Assembly (NCBI GenBank): GCA_024742475.1
Contig: JANSYI010000001.1
Location: 372,001-436,000 of the forward strand
Reading direction: 5' to 3'
Origin: a bacterium
Lineage (GTDB): Bacteria > Myxococcota_A > Polyangia > Nannocystales > Nannocystaceae
DNA: 64,000 nucleotides
The position numbers and the translations under genes are program-made. Every line of letters starts with the position of its first letter. The first letter of the stretch is position 1. The notes under the pieces are model-generated. The model was not told the DNA's origin, did no database searches, and worked only from the letters and a program-made list of their open reading frames with translations. Positions 53,217 through 61,808 of the stretch are shown piece after piece.

Positions 53217-53334
53217 GGAGCACTCGGGTAGTGCAGGTCCGCCGCAAACCCGTCACCGATTTTTATCCCAGCACGCCCACGCCGCCGAAGACTGCACGGC
53301 TGTTTTTTCGCAATGCGCGAAACCGCAAGCTCGC

Positions 53335-54981
53335 TCAGGGCTGGACCGTCAATGACTTCGAAGCGGCCCGTGCCGCCGCCTTCACGCCATCGCGCGCGCC
53401 CTCGTAGACGAACGTGCTCACCGTGACCTCGACGTCGTCGTACATCGTGTACCGAAGGTACAGCGTGCCCGAGTCCGCGTATTCGTGGATCTCGTCGTAA
53501 GCCGGCGGACCGGCCGCTTTGACCGGACTGCGGTCGACCAGCTCTGCGCCCTCGTCCACCGCCGACTCGCGGCTGCGCCACATCTGCACGTCGTCCGCGT
53601 CGATCGGACCTGGGTCGCTCCACGGCCGCACCCAGACCTTCGTCGTGAACGGCTCGGCGTACGGGTTGCCGATGCTGTAGACCGCGACGCCGCCCTCGTC
53701 GTCGACCTGAACGTTGGCCGACGTCGCGCGCACCGAGAAGCGCGTGTCCCCGAGCGCCACCGCGTTCATCTCGGGGACGCGCCCCAGCTCCCACGGTCGA
53801 CCGACGATGCAGGCGACCACCAACGAGCCGACCGTGATCCCCCCGCAGACCCAGGCCGCGGCCGTCCACCGCCGACCCGACCCGCGCCGCCGGGCGGGGT
53901 CGCGCGCCAGCGGTAGCAGGCCCCTCGTGAGCAGCCCCGAGAGCGTGAGCCCCACCCCGACCACGCCCCCGCCGAGGTGCGCGAGCAGGTCGACGTTGGG
54001 TACGAACGATACCGAGAGGTTGATTGCGAGGTTGGCCAGCGCCGCGACCTTGAGGTTCTTGACCACGCCCGGCGGGACGAGGTCACCGGGGCGCAGCGCG
54101 ATGCCCAGCGCCGCCCCCAACAAGCCCCAGACCGCTCCCGACGCGCCTACGCTGAGCACCGCGTCGGGCCGCGACGCGCTGGCCACCGCTCCGCCCAACC
54201 CCGCGAGCACCAGCAACACCAGATGTCGGCGCCACCCGAGGATGCGCTCGATGTGCGCGCCCAACACATACAGCACCACCGCGTTCATCGCCACGTGTAG
54301 GCCGTAGCCGTGCAGCAGCGTCGAGGCGAGCAGCCGCCACGGCTCGGGGCCCAGCGACGCCGACGTGTTGGCGCCCATGCGGTAGATCGTCGGGAGGAAC
54401 GAGCCCCCGCCCCACGTCATCTGCAGCCCGAAGACGCCCAAGATCAGCGCAACCGCGCCGATCGTCACCGACGGACGCACGCCCCGATACGCCTCCAGGA
54501 AGCTGCGGTGCTCTTCGACGCGCTCGACCTCGGCCTTGGTCGGCGTACGCACCCGCGACGCGATGCTCTGGACATCGATGCTTCGCTCGACCACCTTCGC
54601 CGCCTCGAGCGCCCGCCCGACCGGGGAGTCGAGGCGACTCGCCCGCCCGCTCCAGATCTCGCCGTCGTCGCGGAGCTGATAGACCTGCACCATCCGCCGC
54701 GAGAGCAGGCCGGGCTGACACGCTTCGAGCAGGGGCTGCATGTCGTCGCGACCGCCGACCATCACCAGCTTGTGATGCACCTTGGGGTTGAGGCTCAGCT
54801 GATGCGACAGCGCGTCGAGCAGCTCGGGACCGCGCTTGGTGGGGTGGATGACGATCGCGAGCGTCGAGTCCTCCATCGCGATGAACGCCGCCGTCTCCTC
54901 CAGCCGCAGGAGCTCTCGCCCATCTGCCCCCTCGTCGAGGAGAAACTCGACGACACGCAGGTACTGGTCCACTGACGCCAC
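53335..54981 (-). CDS. Rhomboid-family intramembrane serine protease with N- and C-terminal extensions
   Basis: A 548-residue protein: an N-terminal soluble domain of about 165 residues, then a six-helix rhomboid core with H-V-A-M-N-A (His229, Asn233), the serine motif G-A-S-G-A-V-W-G (Ser281) and H-L-G-G-G-V-V-G (His335), so the Ser-His dyad is intact. A C-terminal soluble domain of about 160 residues follows. The N-terminal domain is helical with charged loops and may bind a substrate or partner. GTG 54981 or GTG 54972 starts it. Divergent from the aldo/keto reductase gene. Confidence 0.87.
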   Translation of the reverse strand: MASVDQYLRVVEFLLDEGADGRELLRLEETAAFIAMEDSTLAIVIHPTKRGPELLDALSHQLSLNPKVHHKLVMVGGRDDMQPLLEACQPGLLSRRMVQVYQLRDDGEIWSGRASRLDSPVGRALEAAKVVERSIDVQSIASRVRTPTKAEVERVEEHRSFLEAYRGVRPSVTIGAVALILGVFGLQMTWGGGSFLPTIYRMGANTSASLGPEPWRLLASTLLHGYGLHVAMNAVVLYVLGAHIERILGWRRHLVLLVLAGLGGAVASASRPDAVLSVGASGAVWGLLGAALGIALRPGDLVPPGVVKNLKVAALANLAINLSVSFVPNVDLLAHLGGGVVGVGLTLSGLLTRGLLPLARDPARRRGSGRRWTAAAWVCGGITVGSLVVACIVGRPWELGRVPEMNAVALGDTRFSVRATSANVQVDDEGGVAVYSIGNPYAEPFTTKVWVRPWSDPGPIDADDVQMWRSRESAVDEGAELVDRSPVKAAGPPAYDEIHEYADSGTLYLRYTMYDDVEVTVSTFVYEGARDGVKAAARAASKSLTVQP

Positions 54982-55030
54982 GCCGCGCCAGCATAGCGCG
55001 TCGCAGCGAGGACGCTGCTACCCTCCGCGC

Positions 55031-55981
55031 GTGCACACGATCGCCCTCCAAGACGGCACACCGTTTCCTGCATTCGGCCTCGGCACCTGGCTGAGCGAGA
55101 AGGACCTCGTCTACCGCGCCGTCCGAGAGGCCATCGCGCTCGGCTACCGACACATCGACGCCGCGTGGATCTACTTCAACGAGGAAGAGGTCGGCCGTGG
55201 CATTCGGGAAGCCATCGACGCGGGCGACGTCGAGCGCGAGGAGCTGTGGGTCACCACGAAGCTGTGGAACGACATGCACGATCCGGCGGACGTGCCCGGA
55301 GCGCTCGAGGCATCCCTGCGCAACCTCGGCCTCGACTACGTCGACCTCTACCTCGTGCACTGGCCCGTCGCCCACCCCAAGGGCGTGGTGCGTCCCGACT
55401 CGGGCGAACAGTTCCTCTCGCTGCAGGAGCGGCCGCTCGAGAACACCTGGGAAGCCATGGCCGCGCTGCCGAGCACGCAGAAGACCCGCCACGTCGGGGT
55501 CTCCAACTTCTCGGCCGCCAAGATCGATCGCATCGCCAACGCCGTGGGCGTCGCGCCCGTGGTCAACCAGGTCGAGGTGCACCCCTACAACGCGCAGACC
55601 GATCTCGTCCGGGCGATGAAGGAGCGCGGCGTCGTGGTGACGGCCTACTCCCCGCTCGGATCGAGCGGGCGTCCCGACACGATGCGGCGCGAAGACGAAA
55701 CGCGTCTGCTCGACGATCCTGCCGTCGCCCGAATCGCCGAGAACCTCGAATGCTCGCCCGCGCAGGTCCTCATCGCCTGGGCGATCGCGCGGGGCACCGC
55801 CGTCATCCCCAAGAGCACCAACCCCGAGCGCATCGCCCAGAACCTCGCCGCGACGAAGATCGATCTCAGCACCGAGCAGGTCGAGCAGCTCGAGGCCCTC
55901 GATCGCGGGGAGCGCTACGTGACCGGTGAGTTCTGGTGCCCCCAGGGCTCGCCCTACACGCTCGAGTCACTTTGGGGGTAG
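55031..55981 (+). CDS. Aldo/keto reductase
   Basis: A 316-residue NADP(H)-dependent AKR with the catalytic tetrad Asp43, Tyr48 (in D-A-A-W-I-Y-F-N), Lys77 (T-T-K-L-W) and His110 (L-V-H-W-P). The cofactor-binding C-terminal motif [10 protein letters not shown] is present. Starts at GTG 55031 ([10 protein letters not shown]). The enzyme should reduce an aldehyde or ketone; the substrate is unknown. The serine dehydratase gene follows 32 bases after its stop, same strand. Confidence 0.93.
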   Translation: MHTIALQDGTPFPAFGLGTWLSEKDLVYRAVREAIALGYRHIDAAWIYFNEEEVGRGIREAIDAGDVEREELWVTTKLWNDMHDPADVPGALEASLRNLGLDYVDLYLVHWPVAHPKGVVRPDSGEQFLSLQERPLENTWEAMAALPSTQKTRHVGVSNFSAAKIDRIANAVGVAPVVNQVEVHPYNAQTDLVRAMKERGVVVTAYSPLGSSGRPDTMRREDETRLLDDPAVARIAENLECSPAQVLIAWAIARGTAVIPKSTNPERIAQNLAATKIDLSTEQVEQLEALDRGERYVTGEFWCPQGSPYTLESLWG

Positions 55982-56013
55982 GCGCGCAGCGTCAGCGTGA
56001 CAAACTCCCGGCC

Positions 56014-57375
56014 ATGGCGCTGAGCGTCTTCGACATGTTCTCGGTCGGCATCGGCCCGTCGAGCTCGCACACCGTGGGTCCCATGCGAGCCGCGCTGCGG
56101 TTCGTCGAGCGGCTGACGGCATCGGGCACGCTGCTGCGGACCGAAGCGCTCAAGGTCGAGCTTTTCGGCTCGCTGGGGGCCACGGGTCGAGGTCACGGCA
56201 CAGGGCCTGCGGTGATCCTCGGCCTCGCGGGCGAGCGGCCCGAGACGGTCGACACCGACCGCGTGGCCGCACGCATCGAGGCTGTCGAGCGGGAGGGCAC
56301 ACTCGAGGTCGCAGGTCGCACGGTCCGCTTCGAGCTGCGGCCTTCGCTGGTCTACCACCGGCGCAAGTCGCTGCCCGGCCACCCCAACGGCATGCGGTTC
56401 ACCGCGCTGAGCGAGGACGGCTCGGTGATCGACGAGGCCGTCTACTACTCGGTGGGCGGGGGCTTCGTCGTCGACGACACGACCGCGCAGCTCGTCGAAG
56501 ACTCGACACCCCTGCCCTTTGCCTTCTCGTCGGGCGACGAGCTCGTCGAGCGCTGTCGCGAGCACGGGCTGTCGATCTCGACCCTGATGCTGCGCAACGA
56601 GGAGTCGTGGCGACCCGCTGCAGACATCCGCGCCGGGCTGCTGGAGATCTGGGCCTGCATGCGGGCGTGCGTCGAGCGAGGATGCAGCCGAGAGGGCATC
56701 CTTCCCGGCGGCCTCAAGGTGCCCCGCCGGGCGGCGGCGATGCACCGCAAGCTCCTCGCGCGCAGCAAACACCGCGACCCGATGGTCTCCTTGGACTGGG
56801 TGAACATGTGGGCCATTGCGGTCAACGAGGAGAACGCCGCGGGCGGGCGCGTCGTCACGGCTCCCACCAACGGTGCCGCGGGCGTCATCCCGGCGGTCCT
56901 GCACTACTACCGCCACTTCCACAACGAGCACGACGACGACGCCATCATCCGCTTCCTGCTCACCGCGGGCGCCATCGGCATCATCTACAAGACGCGCGCG
57001 AGCATCTCGGGCGCCGAGGTCGGCTGCCAAGGCGAGGTCGGCGTCGCGTGCTCCATGGCCGCAGCCGGGTTGGCCGAGGTCATGGGAGGCTCCCCCGCGC
57101 AGGTCGAGGACGCCGCCGAGATCGGCATGGAGCACAACCTCGGGCTCACCTGCGACCCCGTCGGAGGCCTCGTCCAGGTCCCCTGCATCGAGCGCAACGC
57201 CATGGGCGCCGTCAAGGCGATCAACGCCGCCCGCCTCGCCCTCAGTGGCGACGGCGCGGGCAAGGTCTCCCTCGACCGCGTCATCGAGACCATGCGCCAG
57301 ACCGGCAAGGACATGAAGACGAAGTACAAGGAGACCTCCCGAGGAGGCCTCGCCGTCAACATCATCGAGTGCTGA
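56014..57375 (+). CDS. sdaA: L-serine ammonia-lyase (iron-sulfur type)
   Basis: A 453-residue single-chain L-serine dehydratase that deaminates serine to pyruvate. Fused beta and alpha domains: N-terminal [18 protein letters not shown] and C-terminal cluster ligands in [12 protein letters not shown] and [10 protein letters not shown], consistent with a [4Fe-4S] enzyme. The start is the ATG at 56014. It ends three bases before the stop of the convergent small gene. Confidence 0.95.
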   Translation: MALSVFDMFSVGIGPSSSHTVGPMRAALRFVERLTASGTLLRTEALKVELFGSLGATGRGHGTGPAVILGLAGERPETVDTDRVAARIEAVEREGTLEVAGRTVRFELRPSLVYHRRKSLPGHPNGMRFTALSEDGSVIDEAVYYSVGGGFVVDDTTAQLVEDSTPLPFAFSSGDELVERCREHGLSISTLMLRNEESWRPAADIRAGLLEIWACMRACVERGCSREGILPGGLKVPRRAAAMHRKLLARSKHRDPMVSLDWVNMWAIAVNEENAAGGRVVTAPTNGAAGVIPAVLHYYRHFHNEHDDDAIIRFLLTAGAIGIIYKTRASISGAEVGCQGEVGVACSMAAAGLAEVMGGSPAQVEDAAEIGMEHNLGLTCDPVGGLVQVPCIERNAMGAVKAINAARLALSGDGAGKVSLDRVIETMRQTGKDMKTKYKETSRGGLAVNIIEC

Positions 57376-57378
57376 GCG

Positions 57379-57828
57379 TCACTCGCCCGTCGTGGTGGGC
57401 ACGCCGTAGTCCGGGCTGATGCTCGTGCTGCCATCGCCCGTGCTCGTGCCCTCGGTGTCGGTATCCGTCTCGCCGCCGGTCGTGCCCGAGTCGGTGGTCG
57501 AGCTGGTGAGTTCGCCCGTGACCGGCCCGCCGTAGAGCGCCGAGGTCGTCACGTTGGTGGGGTCGTCGGTCGTCGCGTCTTCGCTGGTCCCGCTGGTGCT
57601 CGGGTCCGTCGTCGGGGACCCGCTGCTGCCGCTGCTCGCCATCGTCTCGCTGGTGTCGTCGTCATCGGCGGGGCAGCCCGCGAGCGCGAGACCCATGAGC
57701 ACCGCGCTCGCCGTGCGGCCGAGGACCTTGCCCCCCGCCCGCACCGTGGTGCCGCAGTGCGGGCACGAGGCGTGGTGGGAGAGCACGTATTCCGAACAGG
57801 ACGGGCAAGCGATCAACGGTCCAGCCAT
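57379..57828 (-). CDS. Zinc-ribbon membrane protein with Thr/Ser-rich tail
   Basis: A 149-residue protein. The N-terminal C-P-S-C and C-P-H-C pairs form a zinc ribbon (residues 8-24). One helix of about 15 residues with a cysteine at its end (L-M-G-L-A-L-A-G-C-P) follows, then about 95 residues of Thr, Ser, Asp and Gly. The layout (cytoplasmic ribbon, helix, long disordered tail outside) is common in Nannocystis-type genomes; its role is unknown. It starts at ATG 57828 and is convergent with sdaA. Confidence 0.65.
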   Translation of the reverse strand: MAGPLIACPSCSEYVLSHHASCPHCGTTVRAGGKVLGRTASAVLMGLALAGCPADDDDTSETMASSGSSGSPTTDPSTSGTSEDATTDDPTNVTTSALYGGPVTGELTSSTTDSGTTGGETDTDTEGTSTGDGSTSISPDYGVPTTTGE

Positions 57829-57898
57829 GCACCGATCATCGCACGAGCGTGCCCGGGTTGGAGCCGGGCTCCCTCGAAACGCCGTACCGCGGCTAAAT

Positions 57899-57960
57899 TC
57901 AGCAGCCGTACGTGAACGCGTAGTCGGTGCAGACGTCTGCCTCGCCGCCATCGACGCGCA
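57899..57960 (-). pseudogene. Remnant of a duplicated lipoprotein gene end
   Basis: Sixty-two bases match the last 62 bases of the lipoprotein gene at 59678 (positions 59678-59739) at about 58 of 62 positions. In frame it reads V-R-V-D-G-G-E-A-D-V-C-T-D-Y-A-F-T-Y-G-C-stop. Similarity ends just before the stop of the 57967 gene. Nothing else of that gene remains here, so this is a broken copy. Confidence 0.8.
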
Positions 57961-57966
57961 CCGAAG

Positions 57967-59595
57967 CTAGAGACTGACGCGGGCGAGCCAAGCGTCGCCC
58001 ACCGCTGTTTCCAGTCCATTCACGTTATCGACGGTGATGTCTCGGAGCCCATAGACGAAGGCCGCCTCGTCGGTCGCAGCGCAGGCCAATCCGTACGCCC
58101 CGGTTTCACTCTCGACGAACTGACTGAGGTGCCACACTAGATTGAGCTGCTCGTCGTAGGCTGAGACCCACGCGTAGGGCGGATTCGACTCGCTCGTCAT
58201 AACGCCGCCGCCGCCACAAACTACGAGACCGCCTTTGCGGTCGGGCGACATCGCCATCGGCTTGTCTCCGCTCTCGTCGACTCCCAGGTTCCCGACCTCT
58301 CCGGCCAGCTGGCTGTCTACCACGACGCCCTCTGGACTAAGCTTGAGGATCTCGAAGCTTCGATCGGGTCGAGAGAAGATCGTTGCGCTGACAAACGCCC
58401 CACCGTCACCAGTCGGGGCGATCTGGTGGATTCCAGCGATCTGCTGGCTGAGTCCCGTCACCCACGGGATTGAACCGTCGGACTCGATGGTTTGTGCGCA
58501 GAACTCCGAGTCTGTCGAGCAAGTCCCGGACTCCGACGAGAACGCATCCCCGAAGCTCACGTACAACCTTCCTCCATCCGACGACGCGACGAGCGAAGAG
58601 ACAACGCCGTGATTCACGGATGCCTCGATATCGAGAGCACGACCATCGAACGAGAACAAGGACACGCGCTCGGGCCTCGTCGTGGCTGCGATTCCTGACG
58701 ACAGCGCCGCCAGTCTCGGTCCTAGACTGCCCTGAGCATCACCCGTCGCCGGGGCGGGTTCCTCACCCAAGATCCACTCGACGCTCGTGTCTCCACTGGA
58801 TTGCTCAAGAATGTGGACGCGCCAGTCCCCGGATTCTGCGACTGCGACCGCCACCTCGTCCTGACCAACAGCGACCACCGGAGCCCAAACGGGACCGTCG
58901 AAGCTCCGCGTCCAGATCGGCTCCAGAGCGTCGAGAGATGCGTAAACCAAACCGTTCCCGTCGTCCCGTGCGGCGGAGACGTAGATGTCTCCGTCTACCT
59001 CGGCGACTCCGCCTCCCAGGAAACTGGCCTCGGTAATCGGCAGAAGCGCCCCTCGCCAGAGGCCGTCGTCGATCTCCTCCAGGTTGCCACCCGCAATGTT
59101 CACCGAGACCTCCAGATCATCCTCCGCGACCTGCCCCGCCTCATCCTCGACCAAGGCTCGGTACGTGGTGAATCCTGTGTCGACCGATGAGAACGCGAGT
59201 TCGAACTCGTAGGGCGGCGTCGTGAGTGTGGTCAGGAGAGTATCGCCGCGCCACAGCTCCACGGTCGCCTCCTCACCGTCGTCCTCCACCTGCGCGGAGA
59301 GCACACGTACGCCATGGGTTGTGATGGCATCCGGCGACTCGTCACCATCGAGCAGGATGGTGACGAGCGGTGGAACGTCGACGCTTCCGCCGCTCGCTTC
59401 TGCGGTCCCCGTCACCGCGATGCTGGTGACCGCGGTGCCACCGCTCTCGTCCCCTAGTGAAGTGCTCGACGACGCGAGTTCCGTATCGCCCCCGCCAGCA
59501 CTCTCGACGCTGACTTTGGGTGAAAAGCACGCGACGCTTCCCATAGCTCCCCCCATCCAGAGCAACGATTTCCACAGTGCCGAGCCTCGTCTCAC
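57967..59595 (-). CDS. Hypothetical lipoprotein with beta-propeller-like repeats
   Basis: A 542-residue lipoprotein (signal ending G-S-V-A-C) with a Ser/Thr/Gly spacer, a domain of alternating beta-strands like bacterial Ig folds (V-T-I-L-L-D-G-D-E), and about 350 residues with repeated hydrophobic/Gly/Asp strands (G-G-V-A-E-V-D-G-D-I-Y-V-S, G-G-R-L-Y-V-S-F, K-G-G-L-V-V-C-G-G-G) suggesting a beta-propeller. No enzymatic motif seen. GC is lower than neighbours (about 60%). It lies directly beside the 62-base remnant of another lipoprotein gene. Confidence 0.72.
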   Translation of the reverse strand: MRRGSALWKSLLWMGGAMGSVACFSPKVSVESAGGGDTELASSSTSLGDESGGTAVTSIAVTGTAEASGGSVDVPPLVTILLDGDESPDAITTHGVRVLSAQVEDDGEEATVELWRGDTLLTTLTTPPYEFELAFSSVDTGFTTYRALVEDEAGQVAEDDLEVSVNIAGGNLEEIDDGLWRGALLPITEASFLGGGVAEVDGDIYVSAARDDGNGLVYASLDALEPIWTRSFDGPVWAPVVAVGQDEVAVAVAESGDWRVHILEQSSGDTSVEWILGEEPAPATGDAQGSLGPRLAALSSGIAATTRPERVSLFSFDGRALDIEASVNHGVVSSLVASSDGGRLYVSFGDAFSSESGTCSTDSEFCAQTIESDGSIPWVTGLSQQIAGIHQIAPTGDGGAFVSATIFSRPDRSFEILKLSPEGVVVDSQLAGEVGNLGVDESGDKPMAMSPDRKGGLVVCGGGGVMTSESNPPYAWVSAYDEQLNLVWHLSQFVESETGAYGLACAATDEAAFVYGLRDITVDNVNGLETAVGDAWLARVSL

Positions 59596-59677
59596 CTGAC
59601 AACCGTCTCACGTGATCCGAGCCTGAGCAACGTGCCGCGGAGGGAAGGGGCAGGTCGCCCGCAGTCGGTGGAAGGCC

Positions 59678-60499
59678 TCAGCAGCCGTACGTGACCGAGT
59701 AGTCGGTGCAGACGTCTGTCTCGCCGCCATCGACCCGCAGGTTCACAATCACGTCGTCGTTGCCAGCATCCGGGCAGTTAGGCTCGTCGATCGTGAACGC
59801 GGCGGTCCCAACGACGCAGCACCCGGGCATGTTGTCAATCGGCGCATTCATCTCCGTGGTCCCTTCCGGACAGTCGAAGACCGGGTTGCCCCCGACGGGA
59901 CAATCGAGGAACAGGCAAGTTTGCACCCCCCTGGGCGCGGCCACGCCGAGGTCAGGCGTCGTCAGGCCGAATCCTGGCTCGCCGCAGGTCCACTGAAACC
60001 AGTCCACGTCCTCATCACCCGACAGCTGGCTCATGACGGTGATCGGGTCATCGCCCTCGTCCAGATCCGTCAGCGCAAACGGCTCGAACGGGTCGTCGTT
60101 GGGCTCGTCTTTCTTGCTCTCGCAGATCGCGACCTCGCAGATGTTCTCGGCGCTGCAGACCAGCCCCTCGCCGCACTCCGGGTCGGAGGCGGGGTCGCAG
60201 GGACAGCCTTCCGTGCTCTTGACGCACTCGCCGGTCGAGCCGTCGGTACCCGTGCTCGAGCTGCCTCCCGTGCTCGAGGAGTCGGCCGCGTCGGTGGTGC
60301 TGCTCGTCGATTCGTCGGTGGTCGACGACGTCTGTGCGGAGCCCGTCGAGCCCGTCGTGCTCGGCTCGAGCGTGGTCGATCCACTGGTCGAATCCCCCGT
60401 CGTGCCGTCGGTGTCGGTGCCCGATCCACCCGGGTCGTCGCCCGCCGCACAGCCGAGCGCAACCACCGAAACGAACGTAAGCAAAGCGCGCATCTTCAT
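59678..60499 (-). CDS. Cys-rich lipoprotein with Thr/Ser linker
   Basis: A 273-residue lipoprotein (V-A-L-G-C, Cys17) with a Thr/Ser/Gly/Asp linker to about residue 95. A domain with 14 or so cysteines follows (C-P-C-D-P-A-S-D-P-E-C, C-S-A-E-N-I-C, T-C-G-E-P, C-L-F-L-D-C, P-G-C-C-V-V) that probably forms disulfides outside the cell. The start is ATG 60499 (M-K-M-R-A-L-L). Its last 62 bases are duplicated as a remnant at 57899-57960. No family recognised. Confidence 0.75.
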   Translation of the reverse strand: MKMRALLTFVSVVALGCAAGDDPGGSGTDTDGTTGDSTSGSTTLEPSTTGSTGSAQTSSTTDESTSSTTDAADSSSTGGSSSTGTDGSTGECVKSTEGCPCDPASDPECGEGLVCSAENICEVAICESKKDEPNDDPFEPFALTDLDEGDDPITVMSQLSGDEDVDWFQWTCGEPGFGLTTPDLGVAAPRGVQTCLFLDCPVGGNPVFDCPEGTTEMNAPIDNMPGCCVVGTAAFTIDEPNCPDAGNDDVIVNLRVDGGETDVCTDYSVTYGC

Positions 60500-60632
60500 C
60501 CCGCACCACCCTCGCACGACTCTGCCGCGGAGGTCGAATCGGGGCCGAAACTCCCCGGGCTGCTCGCGCACCGCAACCTCGCAAAATGTACACTTGTCAG
60601 CCGACGAATCGCCGTCACCCTCCCGGAGATCC

Positions 60633-61808
60633 ATGCGTCGCCTGCTGCAAGTGCTCCTTCCCCTCGTCGCGCTCGGCGGTGGGCTGGGCGTGGCCAACCT
60701 CTTCGTTGCGACCGGTCCTCAGGCGGCCCCCGTCCAGGCGCAGCCCGCCCAGACCTTCGTCCGGGTGCAGTCGGTCCAGCGAGGCGAATATCGGCCGTCC
60801 ATTCGGGCGATGGGCATCGTGCAGGCCGAGCGCAGTGTCTCGCTCGCACCCGAGGTAGCCGGGCGCGTCAAGGAAGCCAACGCCGACCTGCTCCCCGGTG
60901 AGCTGCTCACCAAGGGCGAGCCGATCCTTCGGGTCGACGGTCGCGACTATTCCGACGCCCTCGCCATGACGCAGGCCGAGCTGGCCGCCGCCCAGCTGCG
61001 GGTCCGCGAGGAGAGCACGCTGCGCAAGGTCGCCGAGCACGAGTGGCGCGACGCTCCCGAGGGGTTCAGCGACGAGACCCTGGCCTTCGCGCTACGCGAG
61101 CCCCACCTCGACGTCGCCAAGGCGCAGGTCAAGTCGGCCCGCACCCGCATCGCCAAGGCCAAGCGTGACCTCGGCCGCACGCTGCTGCGCGCCCCGTTCG
61201 ACGCCGTGGTCATGTCCGAGACCGTCGAGCTCGGGCAATCGGTCAGCCCCGCCGTGCCGGTGGTCTCGCTCGCCGCCACCGACCGGTTCCGCGTCGAGGT
61301 CTCCATTCCCGTCGCCCAGCTCCGCGAGCTGAAGATACCTGGCGTCAACACCGACGACCCCACCGGCTCGACCGCCAAGGTCTACAACGAGGCCGCCAGC
61401 GACAACGCCGTGTTCGAGGGCACCGTGGTCCGGCTCGAGCGCGCCGTCGATCAGCGCGGCCGCATGGCCAAGGTCCACATCGCCGTCGACGACCCGATGT
61501 CCCTGAGCACCCCCGCCGACGAGCGTCCCCTGCCCCTGCTAATCCGCAGCTCGGTCCGCGTCGAGCTGACCGGCGAGCCGATCTCGGGCGTCAGCGTCCT
61601 GCCCCGCACCGCGCTGCAAGAGAACGGACAGCTCTGGGTCGTCGGCCCCGACGACGCCCTGCAGGCCCGAGAGGTCGAGATCCGCTGGCGCGATGCCAAC
61701 ACTGTCGTCGTCTCCAGTGGCGTCGAGCCCGGCGAGCGCGTGGTCACGACCGGTCTTCCACTCGCCACCGAAGGCATGAAGGTCACCGTCGACGAGGCGG
61801 CAGGGTGA
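60633..61808 (+). CDS. RND efflux periplasmic adaptor (HlyD/MFP)
   Basis: A 391-residue membrane-fusion protein. N-terminal anchor (L-L-P-L-V-A-L-G-G-G-L-G-V), the split barrel-sandwich motif G-R-V-K-E-A-N-A-D-L-L-P-G-E, a coiled hairpin with repeated A-x2-L positions, T-L-L-R-A-P-F-D-A-V-V, and the beta-barrel. A ribosome site (ggag) precedes ATG 60633. Its stop overlaps the start of the RND pump (GTGA). It forms the bridge between pump and an outer-membrane channel, which is not in this window. Confidence 0.9.
   Translation: MRRLLQVLLPLVALGGGLGVANLFVATGPQAAPVQAQPAQTFVRVQSVQRGEYRPSIRAMGIVQAERSVSLAPEVAGRVKEANADLLPGELLTKGEPILRVDGRDYSDALAMTQAELAAAQLRVREESTLRKVAEHEWRDAPEGFSDETLAFALREPHLDVAKAQVKSARTRIAKAKRDLGRTLLRAPFDAVVMSETVELGQSVSPAVPVVSLAATDRFRVEVSIPVAQLRELKIPGVNTDDPTGSTAKVYNEAASDNAVFEGTVVRLERAVDQRGRMAKVHIAVDDPMSLSTPADERPLPLLIRSSVRVELTGEPISGVSVLPRTALQENGQLWVVGPDDALQAREVEIRWRDANTVVVSSGVEPGERVVTTGLPLATEGMKVTVDEAAG

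Noticed and set aside
57379..57490. Repetitive Ser/Thr/Asp codons as a DNA repeat element
   Set aside because: The repetitive look comes from the low-complexity linker of the encoded membrane protein, as in other lipoprotein genes of the window.
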